Source of the DNA: Actinomycetota bacterium
Lineage (GTDB): Bacteria > Actinomycetota > Actinomycetes > JACCUZ01
NCBI GenBank assembly: GCA_030841035.1
Contig: JAVEDI010000056.1
Coordinates: forward strand, 1 to 64,000
Direction of reading: 5' to 3'
DNA length: 64,000 nucleotides
The notes beneath the pieces were generated by a model. The model ran no database searches, was not told the DNA's origin, and was given only the letters and a program-made list of their open reading frames with translations. The position numbers were made by a program, and so were the translations under genes. How positions within the stretch are numbered: the first letter of the stretch is position 1; the number at the start of each line of letters is the position of its first letter. Shown piece by piece: positions 9,241 through 16,767 of this stretch.

Positions 9241-10326
9241 TCAGTCCCCACGCCAAGCGTCGGCGCTCCCGGTCAGGATCCTCCCGCCGACGTGGTGCGT
9301 GGCCTTGGCCCCGTCCCAGTGCAGACCGGCCTCGCTCAGCAGCACCGCGTCCTGGACCGTCGGGTCGTCGAGCCACACGAGCAGTCCGGCCTCGGGAAAG
9401 GTCGGGGTCCCCTCGTCGAGGGTGAAGCGCAGACGCCGCTGGTCGTCCTGCTGCACCTCGAGGTCGCGTGGGGAGAGCGTCGGCGTCCGGTAGCACAGCA
9501 GCTGGGCGAAGACGTCGCTGGCCGCCACCTCCAGGAGCAGGTTGGCGGCATCGAACGCGGCGGCGTACTCGGCCGCGGCACCGGCCAGCGTGGCGAGCTC
9601 CTGGTCGACGACGACCTGGCGGTACTTGGCCCGTTCCAGCGCGAGGACGGGCTCGAAGTCGTCCACCCTGGCCGGTGAGAGCCGCTCCCGCAGACGTTTC
9701 CGGGCTGCGGTGAGGTCGACGCGGGCCGCATCGTCCAGCGCCGCCGTCGCGGCGTCGAGTCGTTGCCACTCCGGGGTGCCCGCGAAGGCGGCGGCGACCG
9801 AGCGGGCGGACTCGTCGAGGGCACGACGTTGCGCGTCCGAGACACCGAGGGCCTCGGCGACCTCAGGACGCGGATCAGCGAACTGCAGACCCATGCCGCG
9901 CTCGCCGGGAGACCAGATCAGCCGGTGCGTGAACTCGCTGGTGGTCAACGGTGATCCCGCTGTCAGCTGGGGTGCAGGCATCCCCGGATAGCCGGCCAGG
10001 CGGGCCCGCAACCAGGCGATGGTGCTGCGGTGTGCACCTTCGATCTGGATGGCGGCGGTCAGCCACGCGGGGTGGTCGGCCTGCACCGTCTTCGGGTCGA
10101 CGTCGTCCATGACCTCGAGCGCCAGGCGCAGGTTGGTCGCGAGACGCAGGGGTTGTGCATCGACGAAGCCAGCACCGCCCTGCACCCGCCGCAGCAGTCC
10201 CGGCAGTCCCTTCGACCGTTGGGCGGCGTTGCGCGGAAGCTCTCGGGCGAAGACGCCCGCGGTCGGTGTCCGTGCCCACACCGCGGCCTGTTCGCCTACA
10301 GCCCGCCACAGGTCGACGGTGCTCAT
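9241..10326 (-). CDS. Unrecognised 361-residue protein
   Basis: I do not recognise a family. The protein is soluble, with no signal peptide or membrane span. It is mostly alpha-helical by eye up to residue 270, with heptad-rich Ala/Leu/Arg stretches between about 170 and 250. It ends with a mixed stretch (LRFTLDEGTPTF, LLVWLDDPTVQDAV). The actinomycete-like codon use and a GGAG 8 nt before the ATG support it as a real gene. It lies 33 bp downstream of the TetR gene on the same strand, so the two may form an operon and share autoregulation through the operators at 11126-11161. Confidence 0.7.
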   Translation of the reverse strand: MSTVDLWRAVGEQAAVWARTPTAGVFARELPRNAAQRSKGLPGLLRRVQGGAGFVDAQPLRLATNLRLALEVMDDVDPKTVQADHPAWLTAAIQIEGAHRSTIAWLRARLAGYPGMPAPQLTAGSPLTTSEFTHRLIWSPGERGMGLQFADPRPEVAEALGVSDAQRRALDESARSVAAAFAGTPEWQRLDAATAALDDAARVDLTAARKRLRERLSPARVDDFEPVLALERAKYRQVVVDQELATLAGAAAEYAAAFDAANLLLEVAASDVFAQLLCYRTPTLSPRDLEVQQDDQRRLRFTLDEGTPTFPEAGLLVWLDDPTVQDAVLLSEAGLHWDGAKATHHVGGRILTGSADAWRGD

Positions 10327-10359
10327 GCCACCAACTCCAGAAGGTCAGGAAAGGGCCGG

Positions 10360-11100
10360 TCAGCTCCCGAGGCTAGGGCCCGTGGGACGGCGGCGTGGCG
10401 GCCTTCGTCCACGACCTGGTCCGTTGTGGCTGTCCGGTATCGACGTGGCGAGGCCGTCGAGGACCACGGTGAGGCCGAATTCGAACTCGTCGCCGAAGTC
10501 GTAGCCGGGCTTGAGGACGTGCCCGGCCGTGAACTCGACCAGGTGCGGGTAGTCGAGGGGGGAGAACAGCTGCATCATCTGTCCGGCAACCTCGGGGACC
10601 GTCTCGGGTCCGTTGATGGGCAGCGCGGCCTCGGAGAGGGCGAATCCGAGCACGTAGCTGTCCATCAGGGCGTAGGCGTGGGCGGTCATCTCCAGCGAGA
10701 AGCCGGCCCCGCGCAGGGCGGCGATGATGGAGTCGTGGTGGCGCAGTGTCGCAGGACCCGGGTGGGTCCGCGACTGCATGAGCGGGATCGCCCAGGGGTG
10801 GCGCCGCAGCACGCTGCGGGCTGAGATCGCACGCCGACGCAGCTCGGCGCGCCAGTCGCCCTCGGTCGACGGCAGGTCGATCTCGCCGAAGACCCGGTCG
10901 ACGATGCCGTCGAGGATCTCGTCCTTGCTCGCGACGTAGTGGTAGACCGACATCGGCTTGACGCCGAGCTCGTGCGCCAGCGAGCGGATGGTCAGCGACG
11001 CGAGCCCGCCCGCATCGGCGACCGCGAGGGCGCCGAGCAGCACCCGTTCTCGGCTGAGCGGTTCGCGTCCCGCAGCGCCACCGCCGGCTTCCTTCGCCAC
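10360..11100 (-). CDS. TetR/AcrR family transcriptional regulator with TetR_C_1-like C-terminus
   Basis: 246 residues. The N-terminal helix-turn-helix (about residues 17-62) contains LTIRSLAHELGVKPMSVYHYV, followed by SKDEILDGIVDRVF. The C-terminal ligand-binding domain resembles TetR-type repressors that sense small hydrophobic compounds. The C-terminal tail is Arg/Pro-rich and probably disordered. It starts with GTG at 11100 behind GGGAG. It is divergent from an MDR oxidoreductase with two identical palindromes between them (11126-11161), the classic layout of a repressor that controls itself and its neighbour. The ligand may be a quinone or enone substrate of that oxidoreductase, by inference. 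Confidence 0.88.
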   Translation of the reverse strand: MAKEAGGGAAGREPLSRERVLLGALAVADAGGLASLTIRSLAHELGVKPMSVYHYVASKDEILDGIVDRVFGEIDLPSTEGDWRAELRRRAISARSVLRRHPWAIPLMQSRTHPGPATLRHHDSIIAALRGAGFSLEMTAHAYALMDSYVLGFALSEAALPINGPETVPEVAGQMMQLFSPLDYPHLVEFTAGHVLKPGYDFGDEFEFGLTVVLDGLATSIPDSHNGPGRGRRPPRRRPTGPSLGS

Positions 11101-11125
11101 CGTCTGCTCCCAGTCTCTAGCCAGA

Positions 11126-11161
11126 CCGTACTAAGTACGCTACCGTCCGTACTAAGTACGG
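11126..11161. promoter_or_regulatory. Two 15-bp TetR operators
   Basis: Copies of CCGTACTAAGTACG(G/C) occupy 11126-11140 and 11147-11161. The second is a perfect palindrome with 7-bp arms around a central A; the first differs in its last base. Their centres are 21 bp apart, two helical turns, so two dimers would bind the same face of DNA. They lie between the divergent TetR and MDR genes. Confidence 0.8.
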
Positions 11162-11195
11162 CGGGAGCGACCCGCCGGTAGGAGAGTGAGCGGTC

Positions 11196-12239
11196 ATGGG
11201 ACCTGCAGGGCAGCACGGCGGGATGGACCAGGACCGGAGCGCTCCGGCAACGGGGCAGGCCACGATGAGAGCCATCGTGGGGCGGACGTACGGCTCGGCC
11301 GACGTCCTGCACCTCACGCAGCTCGCGCCTCCGCAGATCGCCGACAACGACGTACTCGTGAAGGTGCACGCCGCAGGCCTCGATCGGGGCACGTGGCACC
11401 TGATGACGGGTCTGCCCTACCTGGGTCGGCTCGCCTTGGGGCTGCGCGCGCCGAAGCAGCCGGTGCCCGGGCTCGACCTCGCCGGCACGGTGGTCGCCGT
11501 CGGCGCGGCCGTGACGAGATTCGAGGTGGGTGACGCGGTGTTCGGCATCGGCCGTGGCTCGTTCGCGCAGTACACAGCCGCCCGCGAGGACAAGCTCGCC
11601 CGCAAACCGGCGAACCTCACCTTCGAGCAGGCCGCAGTCGTCCCGGTGTCCGGCCTCACCGCCCTTCATGGAGTCTGTGACGCGGGCCGAGTGGCGGCGG
11701 GCCAGCGGGTGCTCGTCATCGGAGCGTCCGGTGGCGTCGGCACCTATGCGGTGCAGCTCGCCAAGGCGTTCGGCGCCGACGTCACGGGCGTGTGCAGCAC
11801 GGCGAAGGTCGATCTGGTGCGCTCGCTCGGTGCCGACCACGTCCTCGACTACACGAAGGACGACTTCGCGGACGGCGCGCAGCGCTACGACCTGGTCCTC
11901 GACATCGGTGGGCGCTCCAGGTTGGCCCGGTTGCGCCGCGCGCTGGTCTCTCAGGGGACGCTCGTCATCGTCGGGGGTGAAGGGGGTGGAAGGCTGACCG
12001 GTGGATTCGGGCGCCAGCTGCGAGCCCTCGCGCTCTCGCCCTTCGTCAGTCAGCGACTGACCATGCTGCTTCCGAAGGAGCACTACGCCGACCTCGAACG
12101 GCTGAGCGACCTCATCGAGGCGGGCACCCTGGCGCCGCGCATCGACCGCACCTACCCGCTGGCTGAGGCACCCGACGCGATGCGTCACCTCGTCGCCGGG
12201 CAGGCCCGAGGGAAGATCTCCATCACCATCGATGCGTGA
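11196..12239 (+). CDS. Medium-chain NAD(P)-dependent reductase (quinone-oxidoreductase-like MDR)
   Basis: 347 residues, a zinc-free MDR of the quinone oxidoreductase/enoyl reductase group. An N-terminal GroES-like fold carries GLDLAGTVVAVGAAV and VFGIGRGSFAQY. The Rossmann fold shows VIGASGGVGTYAVQLAKAFGA, followed by STAKVDLVRSLGADHVLDY. It lacks the zinc-binding cysteines of classical alcohol dehydrogenases. Probable role: NAD(P)H-dependent reduction of quinones or unsaturated carbonyls. The start is uncertain. ATG at 11196 has AGGAG about 13 nt upstream; ATG at 11265 would begin directly at the conserved MRAIV and give 324 residues. Expression is probably induced when the divergent TetR releases its operators. 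Confidence 0.88.
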   Translation: MGPAGQHGGMDQDRSAPATGQATMRAIVGRTYGSADVLHLTQLAPPQIADNDVLVKVHAAGLDRGTWHLMTGLPYLGRLALGLRAPKQPVPGLDLAGTVVAVGAAVTRFEVGDAVFGIGRGSFAQYTAAREDKLARKPANLTFEQAAVVPVSGLTALHGVCDAGRVAAGQRVLVIGASGGVGTYAVQLAKAFGADVTGVCSTAKVDLVRSLGADHVLDYTKDDFADGAQRYDLVLDIGGRSRLARLRRALVSQGTLVIVGGEGGGRLTGGFGRQLRALALSPFVSQRLTMLLPKEHYADLERLSDLIEAGTLAPRIDRTYPLAEAPDAMRHLVAGQARGKISITIDA

Positions 12240-12426
12240 CCGGGGGCAGGCCCGAGCACCGGGTCGCTCGGTCACGGGCCGCAGCCGCCCGACCCTGACG
12301 CCGCGACCTGCACCGGGGCAGAGGTACCTGGCCGGCGTCGCCGGGTGGCGCCCGCTGCTGCCCTGACCTCGCGGACCACCGGCGTCGCAGCGTGCGCCCT
12401 GCGACACGCCGAGGGGCGGGCAGCAC

Positions 12427-12466
12427 TTGATCCCTAGTTTCTCCAGTGACATAGTCGTCAATATGT
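12427..12466 (+). promoter_or_regulatory. Leaderless promoter with inverted repeat before the cysteine dioxygenase operon
   Basis: TTGATC (12427-12432) and CATAGT (12450-12455) are spaced by 17 bp and resemble -35 and -10 boxes. The ATG at 12463 is only 7 nt after the -10 box, so the transcript would begin at or next to the start codon. An inverted repeat, ACATA (12449-12453) and TATGT (12462-12466), straddles the -10 box and the start codon and could be an operator. Confidence 0.5.
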
Positions 12467-13008
12467 ACGACGTCTCGACCTGCCGGCCGGTGCGCCGGAG
12501 AGCCGCACCCTCCCTCGCCGTCCTGCCCCGGCTGCCCGGGCACACCACCGGTGCGCTCTGCCGGCTGGCACAGGACCTCTCCCGCCGCACCGACCTGTGG
12601 GGCTCCCGGGTCCGGTTCGCCCGGGACACCCGCTACGCGGTCCGTGTCGCGGCCAGCGACGACTACGAGGCGTGGCTGCTGACCTGGTTGCCCGGCCAGT
12701 CCACCGGCTTGCACGACCACGGCGGCTCGGCTGGGGCCTTCGTCGTGCTCGAGGGGGTCGTGCGCGAGGCGGTCGCCGTCGCCACCCCGTCCGGTTCACC
12801 GCCCAGGCTGGTGAGCCGCACGCTGGGCCCGGGCCGCGTCCGCGCGTTCGGCGAGGGCTACCTGCACGACGTCATGAACACCGGCCACCGACCGGCAGTC
12901 AGCCTGCACGTCTACGCACCGGCGCTGGAGACGATGCGCCGCTTCGTGCTCGACGAGCAGGGCCGGCTGCAGGTGGTCTCCGAGGAGCGTTCGGGAGCGG
13001 ACTGGTGA
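12463..13008 (+). CDS. Cysteine dioxygenase family cupin protein
   Basis: 181 residues. The cupin fold has the iron ligands expected for cysteine dioxygenase: LHDHGGS with His84 and His86, and YLHDVMN with His136. The family oxidises cysteine, or related thiols, with O2 to the sulfinic acid. The bacterial branch can differ in substrate, for example 3-mercaptopropionate, so the substrate is not certain. The ATG at 12463 is chosen over an upstream TTG because the promoter places the transcript start there. Its stop overlaps the GTG of the rhodanese-winged-helix gene by 4 nt. It forms an operon with that gene and the flavoprotein, which points to control of cellular thiol or sulfane sulfur. Confidence 0.85.
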   Translation: MYDVSTCRPVRRRAAPSLAVLPRLPGHTTGALCRLAQDLSRRTDLWGSRVRFARDTRYAVRVAASDDYEAWLLTWLPGQSTGLHDHGGSAGAFVVLEGVVREAVAVATPSGSPPRLVSRTLGPGRVRAFGEGYLHDVMNTGHRPAVSLHVYAPALETMRRFVLDEQGRLQVVSEERSGADW

Positions 13009-13751
13009 GCGCTGCGGCGTTCCTTTCCGTCGACGACCTGCTCGCCGCGGCGCGAGCGGCACTGGAGCGGCTCGACCCCGTCGTCGCCCATGCCGCGTGG
13101 CGGGCGGGCGCGACGCTGGTCGACATCCGGCCCGCGGCCCAGCGACGACTGGAGGGGGAGGTCCCCGGGTCGCTGGTCGTGGAACGCAACGTCCTCGAGT
13201 GGCGGTTCGACCCGGCCAGCGGGGCGCGGCTGCCCGAGGCCTCCTACGACCTGCAGGTGTTGATCCTGTGCTCGCAGGGATACACCTCGAGCCTCGCGGC
13301 GTACGCGTTGCAACAGCTGGGCGTACGTCGGGCCACGGACGTGGTCGGCGGGTTCCAGGCCTGGGTCCGGGCGGGCCTCCCGACGACCGGCACGTCGCCG
13401 TTGGTCCTTGCCCCGGACCGGGTTGAGGGCGACCCTCACGCTGCTGAGCAGCGCCCGGCCCGTGACGCCCTCCAGGTCAACCGTGACTACCGAACCGCGT
13501 GGGTGGGTGACCGTGAGCTCGAGCTGACGCGGATGGAGTTCGACGTGCTGGCTCACCTCGTCGGGTCGCCACTGCGGGTGCACACCCGTCGCCAGCTCCT
13601 GGCCGCGATCTGGCCGCCGACGTACGACGCGAGCACGCGGACCGTCGACGTACACGTGCACCGGCTGCGCGCCAAGCTCGGGGCGCCATGGGCACGGTCG
13701 CTGGTCACGGTGCGCGGCGTCGGCTATCGCTGGGCCCCGCCGGCGTGCTGA
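13005..13751 (+). CDS. Rhodanese domain fused to an OmpR/PhoB-type winged-helix DNA-binding domain
   Basis: 248 residues in two domains. Residues about 20-130 form a rhodanese fold with the active loop CSQGYT, catalytic Cys89, which in rhodaneses carries a persulfide. Residues about 160-244 are a complete Trans_reg_C winged helix: LELTRMEFDVLAHLV, RRQLLAAIW, recognition helix TRTVDVHVHRLRAKL and the wing VTVRGVGYRW. No receiver domain is present. I infer a one-component regulator whose DNA binding responds to persulfidation of Cys89. The GTG start overlaps the stop of the cysteine dioxygenase gene by 4 nt, and its own stop overlaps the flavoprotein start by 7 nt. A rhodanese with this output domain is unusual. 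A non-regulatory sulfurtransferase role cannot be excluded. Confidence 0.85.
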   Translation: MSAAAFLSVDDLLAAARAALERLDPVVAHAAWRAGATLVDIRPAAQRRLEGEVPGSLVVERNVLEWRFDPASGARLPEASYDLQVLILCSQGYTSSLAAYALQQLGVRRATDVVGGFQAWVRAGLPTTGTSPLVLAPDRVEGDPHAAEQRPARDALQVNRDYRTAWVGDRELELTRMEFDVLAHLVGSPLRVHTRRQLLAAIWPPTYDASTRTVDVHVHRLRAKLGAPWARSLVTVRGVGYRWAPPAC

Positions 13752-15235
13752 GCCGACACCCCGTCGCGGGGACCGCAGCCGGCCCCGCCGCGCCGGTCCT
13801 GGCCGTGGTCGGCGCGGGGGCGGCGGGCACGCTTGTGGCGATCCACCTGCTGCGGGAGCTGCGCGAGCGCGCAGCCCATGCCGACGTCGTGCTCATCGAC
13901 CCCGCTCCCGAGGTCGGGCAGGGGGTCGCCTTCTCCACCACCGACGAGCGACATCTGCTCAACGTCCCGGTGGGTCAGCTCAGTGCACTGGCCGAGAAGC
14001 CCGAGCACCTGCTCGACTGGGCACGATGTCGCGTCGATCCGGACGTGAGTGCGGCGGACTTCCTGCCCCGTCGCTGTTACGGGGCCTACCTCGCTCACAC
14101 GCTCGATGCCGAGGCCGGTCGCTGCGAGGGGGCGCGGCTGCAGCGCCGCCGTGCCCGGGCTGTGGCCCTCCAGCCCGGCGCGGACAACCGCGACCGGTTG
14201 CAGCTGTCCGACGGTACGACGCTGCTGGCCGACGGGGTGGTCCTCGCGCCAGGCATCTTCGCCCCCGGCACGGCGTGGGCCCCGCCCGCTCTGCTGAGCT
14301 CACGCCGCTTCGTCGCCGATCCCTGGGAACCGGGTGTCCTGGACGCAGTCGCGCAGGGGGCGGGCGACGTGCTGGTGGTCGGCACCGGGCTGACCATGGT
14401 CGATGTCGCGCAGAGCCTGTGCAGTGCGCGAGGCACCGTCCACGCGGTGTCCCGGCACGGCGAGCTGCCCAAGGTGCACGCCGCTCACCGCCGTCCGGCA
14501 GCCGAGCCCGCCGAGCTGCCCGAGGACGTCGATCTCGACATCGCCGCTCTCCGCCGAGCTGTGGAGGCGCACGTGCGCGACACGGTGCGCAGGTACGGCG
14601 ACTGGCGTCCCGCCATGGACGGCCTCCGCCCGCACATCGCCCGACTCTGGGCGAGACTCTGCGACGACTGCCGCGCCGAGTTCCTCGTCCGCGACGGGCG
14701 ACGCTGGGACGCGCACCGGCATCGGATGCCGCACCGCACGGCTGAGCAGATCGGCCGGCTGCGCTCCAGCGGTCAGCTGTGCGTCACCCGCGGCGCGGTC
14801 ACGGCGGTCGACGACGACGGCAGTGCCCTGCTCGTGCACCTCTCCGCGGGCGACACCCGTCGGGTCACCCACGTCATCAACTGCACCGGACCGCTCGCCG
14901 ACATCACGCTGTCCGGCGATCCGTTGCTCACCGGTCTGCTGGCCGACGGGCGGGCCGTGACCGGCCCGCTGCGCATGGGCGTCGCCACCGACGGCGACGG
15001 GCGGGTCCGGGCCGTCGACGACTCCGTCGGGTCGCTGTGGACGCTCGGCGCCATGCGACGCGGGCAGTTGTGGGAGTCCACGGCGATCCAGGAGATCCGC
15101 GCGCAGGCGGCTTGCATCGCAGCCCACCTCGCTGTCCAGTGCGCCGCGACGGACCCCGGCCACCGCCGGCGTACCGTCCATGACCCGCCGCTCCGCCGTC
15201 GCGGCGTCGCGGAGGTCCAATCAGTAGTTGTCTAG
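13745..15235 (+). CDS. FAD/NAD(P)-binding oxidoreductase (NAD_binding_9 type)
   Basis: 496 residues. The N-terminal dinucleotide fold is VVGAGAAGTLVAIHLL, followed by GVAFSTTDERHLLNVPVG, typical of the PF13454 family, and a second NAD(P)-type motif VLVVGTGLTMVDVAQSL. No membrane spans. Members are often annotated as HpaM-like or hydroxyacylglutathione-associated, with no settled reaction. The GTG at 13745 is preferred because the conserved fold follows closely; it overlaps the rhodanese gene by 7 nt, so translation is coupled. In this operon it could reduce a persulfide or polysulfide, or recycle the sulfur carrier, by inference. The C-terminal 40 residues are Arg-rich and not conserved-looking. 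Confidence 0.82.
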   Translation: MLSRHPVAGTAAGPAAPVLAVVGAGAAGTLVAIHLLRELRERAAHADVVLIDPAPEVGQGVAFSTTDERHLLNVPVGQLSALAEKPEHLLDWARCRVDPDVSAADFLPRRCYGAYLAHTLDAEAGRCEGARLQRRRARAVALQPGADNRDRLQLSDGTTLLADGVVLAPGIFAPGTAWAPPALLSSRRFVADPWEPGVLDAVAQGAGDVLVVGTGLTMVDVAQSLCSARGTVHAVSRHGELPKVHAAHRRPAAEPAELPEDVDLDIAALRRAVEAHVRDTVRRYGDWRPAMDGLRPHIARLWARLCDDCRAEFLVRDGRRWDAHRHRMPHRTAEQIGRLRSSGQLCVTRGAVTAVDDDGSALLVHLSAGDTRRVTHVINCTGPLADITLSGDPLLTGLLADGRAVTGPLRMGVATDGDGRVRAVDDSVGSLWTLGAMRRGQLWESTAIQEIRAQAACIAAHLAVQCAATDPGHRRRTVHDPPLRRRGVAEVQSVVV

Positions 15236-15250
15236 TTGACAAACTCTAGA
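15225..15250 (+). promoter_or_regulatory. Overlapping repeats and -35-like box before carbonic anhydrase
   Basis: Two head-to-tail 8-mers, TAGTTGTC (15225-15232) and TAGTTGAC (15233-15240), overlap an inverted repeat TTGTC/GACAA (15228-15242) and a second one TCTAG/CTAGA (15231-15250). TTGACA at 15236-15241 is a perfect -35 consensus, but I see no good -10 box at 17 bp. OmpR-type winged helices bind direct repeats, so the upstream rhodanese regulator is a candidate ligand. Confidence 0.4.
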
Positions 15251-15271
15251 ACGTGGTCTGGGATGGCTGCC

Positions 15272-15760
15272 ATGACGGTGATCGACGAGCTCCTGTCCAA
15301 CAACGCGCGGTACGCCTCGACGTTCGAAGGTCCGCTGCCCCTCCCGCCGAGCAAGCGCCTCGCGGTGCTCGCCTGCATGGACGCCCGGCTCAACGTCTAT
15401 GCGCTGCTGGGTCTCAGGGAAGGCGAGGCGCATGTGATCCGCAACGCGGGCGGCGTCGTCACGGACGACGAGATCCGTTCACTGGCCATCAGCCAGCGGT
15501 TGCTCGGTACGGAGGAGATCGTCCTCATCCACCACACCGACTGCGGCATGCTCACCTTCACCGACGACGCCTTCAAGGCCGGCATCCAGGCCGAGACCGG
15601 CATCAAGCCCCCGTGGGCGGCTGAGGCCTTCAGCGATCTCGCCGAGGACGTGCGTCAGTCCGTCGCCCGCATCGTGACGAGCCCGTTCATCCCGAGGACC
15701 GATGCGGTGCGAGGGTTTGTGTTCGACGTCGCGACTGGCAAGCTCGACGAGGTCGCGTGA
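15272..15760 (+). CDS. Beta-class carbonic anhydrase
   Basis: 162 residues. It interconverts CO2 and bicarbonate in the cytosol. The zinc site is complete: CMDAR with Cys35, Asp37 and Arg39, and HTDC with His88 and Cys91. The short length and the start MTVIDELL match the small type-III-like actinomycete beta-carbonic anhydrases, some of which are poorly active as hydratases. An in-frame ATG at 15263 is an alternative start; neither has a strong ribosome binding site. The gene starts 36 bp after the sulfur operon on the same strand, behind its own repeat-rich promoter region. CS2 or COS hydrolysis is known in other beta-class members and would suit the sulfur context, but this is only an idea. 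Confidence 0.9.
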   Translation: MTVIDELLSNNARYASTFEGPLPLPPSKRLAVLACMDARLNVYALLGLREGEAHVIRNAGGVVTDDEIRSLAISQRLLGTEEIVLIHHTDCGMLTFTDDAFKAGIQAETGIKPPWAAEAFSDLAEDVRQSVARIVTSPFIPRTDAVRGFVFDVATGKLDEVA

Positions 15761-15803
15761 TGCAGGCTCCTCGACGAGGTCGGCTGCGGGAGGTAGGTGG
15801 GCG

Positions 15804-16736
15804 GTGACCTCCACTGTCGCCGCCGCTCCTGCGACTCCGGTCGAGACCGACGTGTCGTTCGACGACATCACCGACGCCACCGTCGTCGTGTCGCCCGGTG
15901 GCGCTGGACCGGGGTGGTGGGCGGGGGCTCCGAGCGCGGTGCTGGTCGAAGGCGAGATCTACCTTGCCTATCGGCTCCGGCGTCCGGTCGGTCGGGGCCG
16001 CGGCTTCGCCAACGTGGTAGCGCGTTCCTCCGACGGCGTGCACTTCTCGACGGTGGTCACCGTGGGCAAGGCGACGTTCGGCGGTGAGTCGCTCGAACGA
16101 CCCTGGCTGGTGCTGAGCGAGGACGGGCGGTGGCGGCTCTACGTCAGCATCGCGACGCCCGGGACCAAGCACTGGCGGGTCGACCTGCTCGAGGCAGCGA
16201 CACCCGAAGGCCTCGCGGCGGCCACGCCGCGCACGGTGATGCCCGGCGGCAGCCGGCTCGCGGTGAAGGACCCGGTGATCGTGGCGCACGAGGGGCGCTG
16301 GCATGCCTGGGTGTGCTGCCACCCGCTGGAGGACCCTGCCGCGACCGACCGGATGAGCACCGAGTACGCGACCAGCGAGGACGGGGTCGACTGGACGTGG
16401 CACGGCACCGCCCTCGCCGGGCGGCCGGGCATGTGGGACGCCCGGGGCGTGCGGGTGACGGCTGTCCGGCTGGACGGCCCGGACCCGGTCGCCTGGTACG
16501 ACGGGCGCGCCACCGCCGAGCAGAACTGGGAGGAGCGCACGGGGCTCGCGACGATCGGTTCGCCCGGTGCCCTCTCCGCCATCGGCGACGCGGCGGTGGG
16601 TGTCTCGCCGTACGGCTTGGGCGGTCTGCGCTACGTCACCTTCGTGCCCACGGACCGTGGAACTCGCTTCTACGTCGAGGTCACGCGAGCAGACGGCGCG
16701 CACGACCTGCGGACGTTCCTGGTCCCTCCCACCTAG
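15804..16736 (+). CDS. Predicted five-bladed beta-propeller protein, GH43-like
   Basis: 310 residues. It has the repeated sheet pattern of glycosidase-like five-bladed propellers: WAGAPSAVLVEGEIYLAYRL, VARSSDGVHF, ERPWLVLSEDGRWRLYVS, VKDPVIVAHEGRWHAWV and YATSEDGVDWTW. The VKDP and WDARG segments sit where GH32/43/62 enzymes keep acidic catalytic residues, but I cannot confirm an active site. No signal peptide. The GTG at 15804 follows GGGAGGT. The gene is 31 bp upstream of a sulfotransferase on the same strand, which suggests work on a sulfated glycan or small glycoside. A non-catalytic carbohydrate-binding role is also possible. Confidence 0.65.
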   Translation: MTSTVAAAPATPVETDVSFDDITDATVVVSPGGAGPGWWAGAPSAVLVEGEIYLAYRLRRPVGRGRGFANVVARSSDGVHFSTVVTVGKATFGGESLERPWLVLSEDGRWRLYVSIATPGTKHWRVDLLEAATPEGLAAATPRTVMPGGSRLAVKDPVIVAHEGRWHAWVCCHPLEDPAATDRMSTEYATSEDGVDWTWHGTALAGRPGMWDARGVRVTAVRLDGPDPVAWYDGRATAEQNWEERTGLATIGSPGALSAIGDAAVGVSPYGLGGLRYVTFVPTDRGTRFYVEVTRADGAHDLRTFLVPPT

Positions 16737-16767
16737 CGCAGTCCCTTCGAGACCACCCGGACTCCTG

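Noticed and set aside
10992-12629. A 545-codon frame on the minus strand
   Set aside because: It covers the MDR gene antisense and the intergenic operators; no homology is seen by eye.
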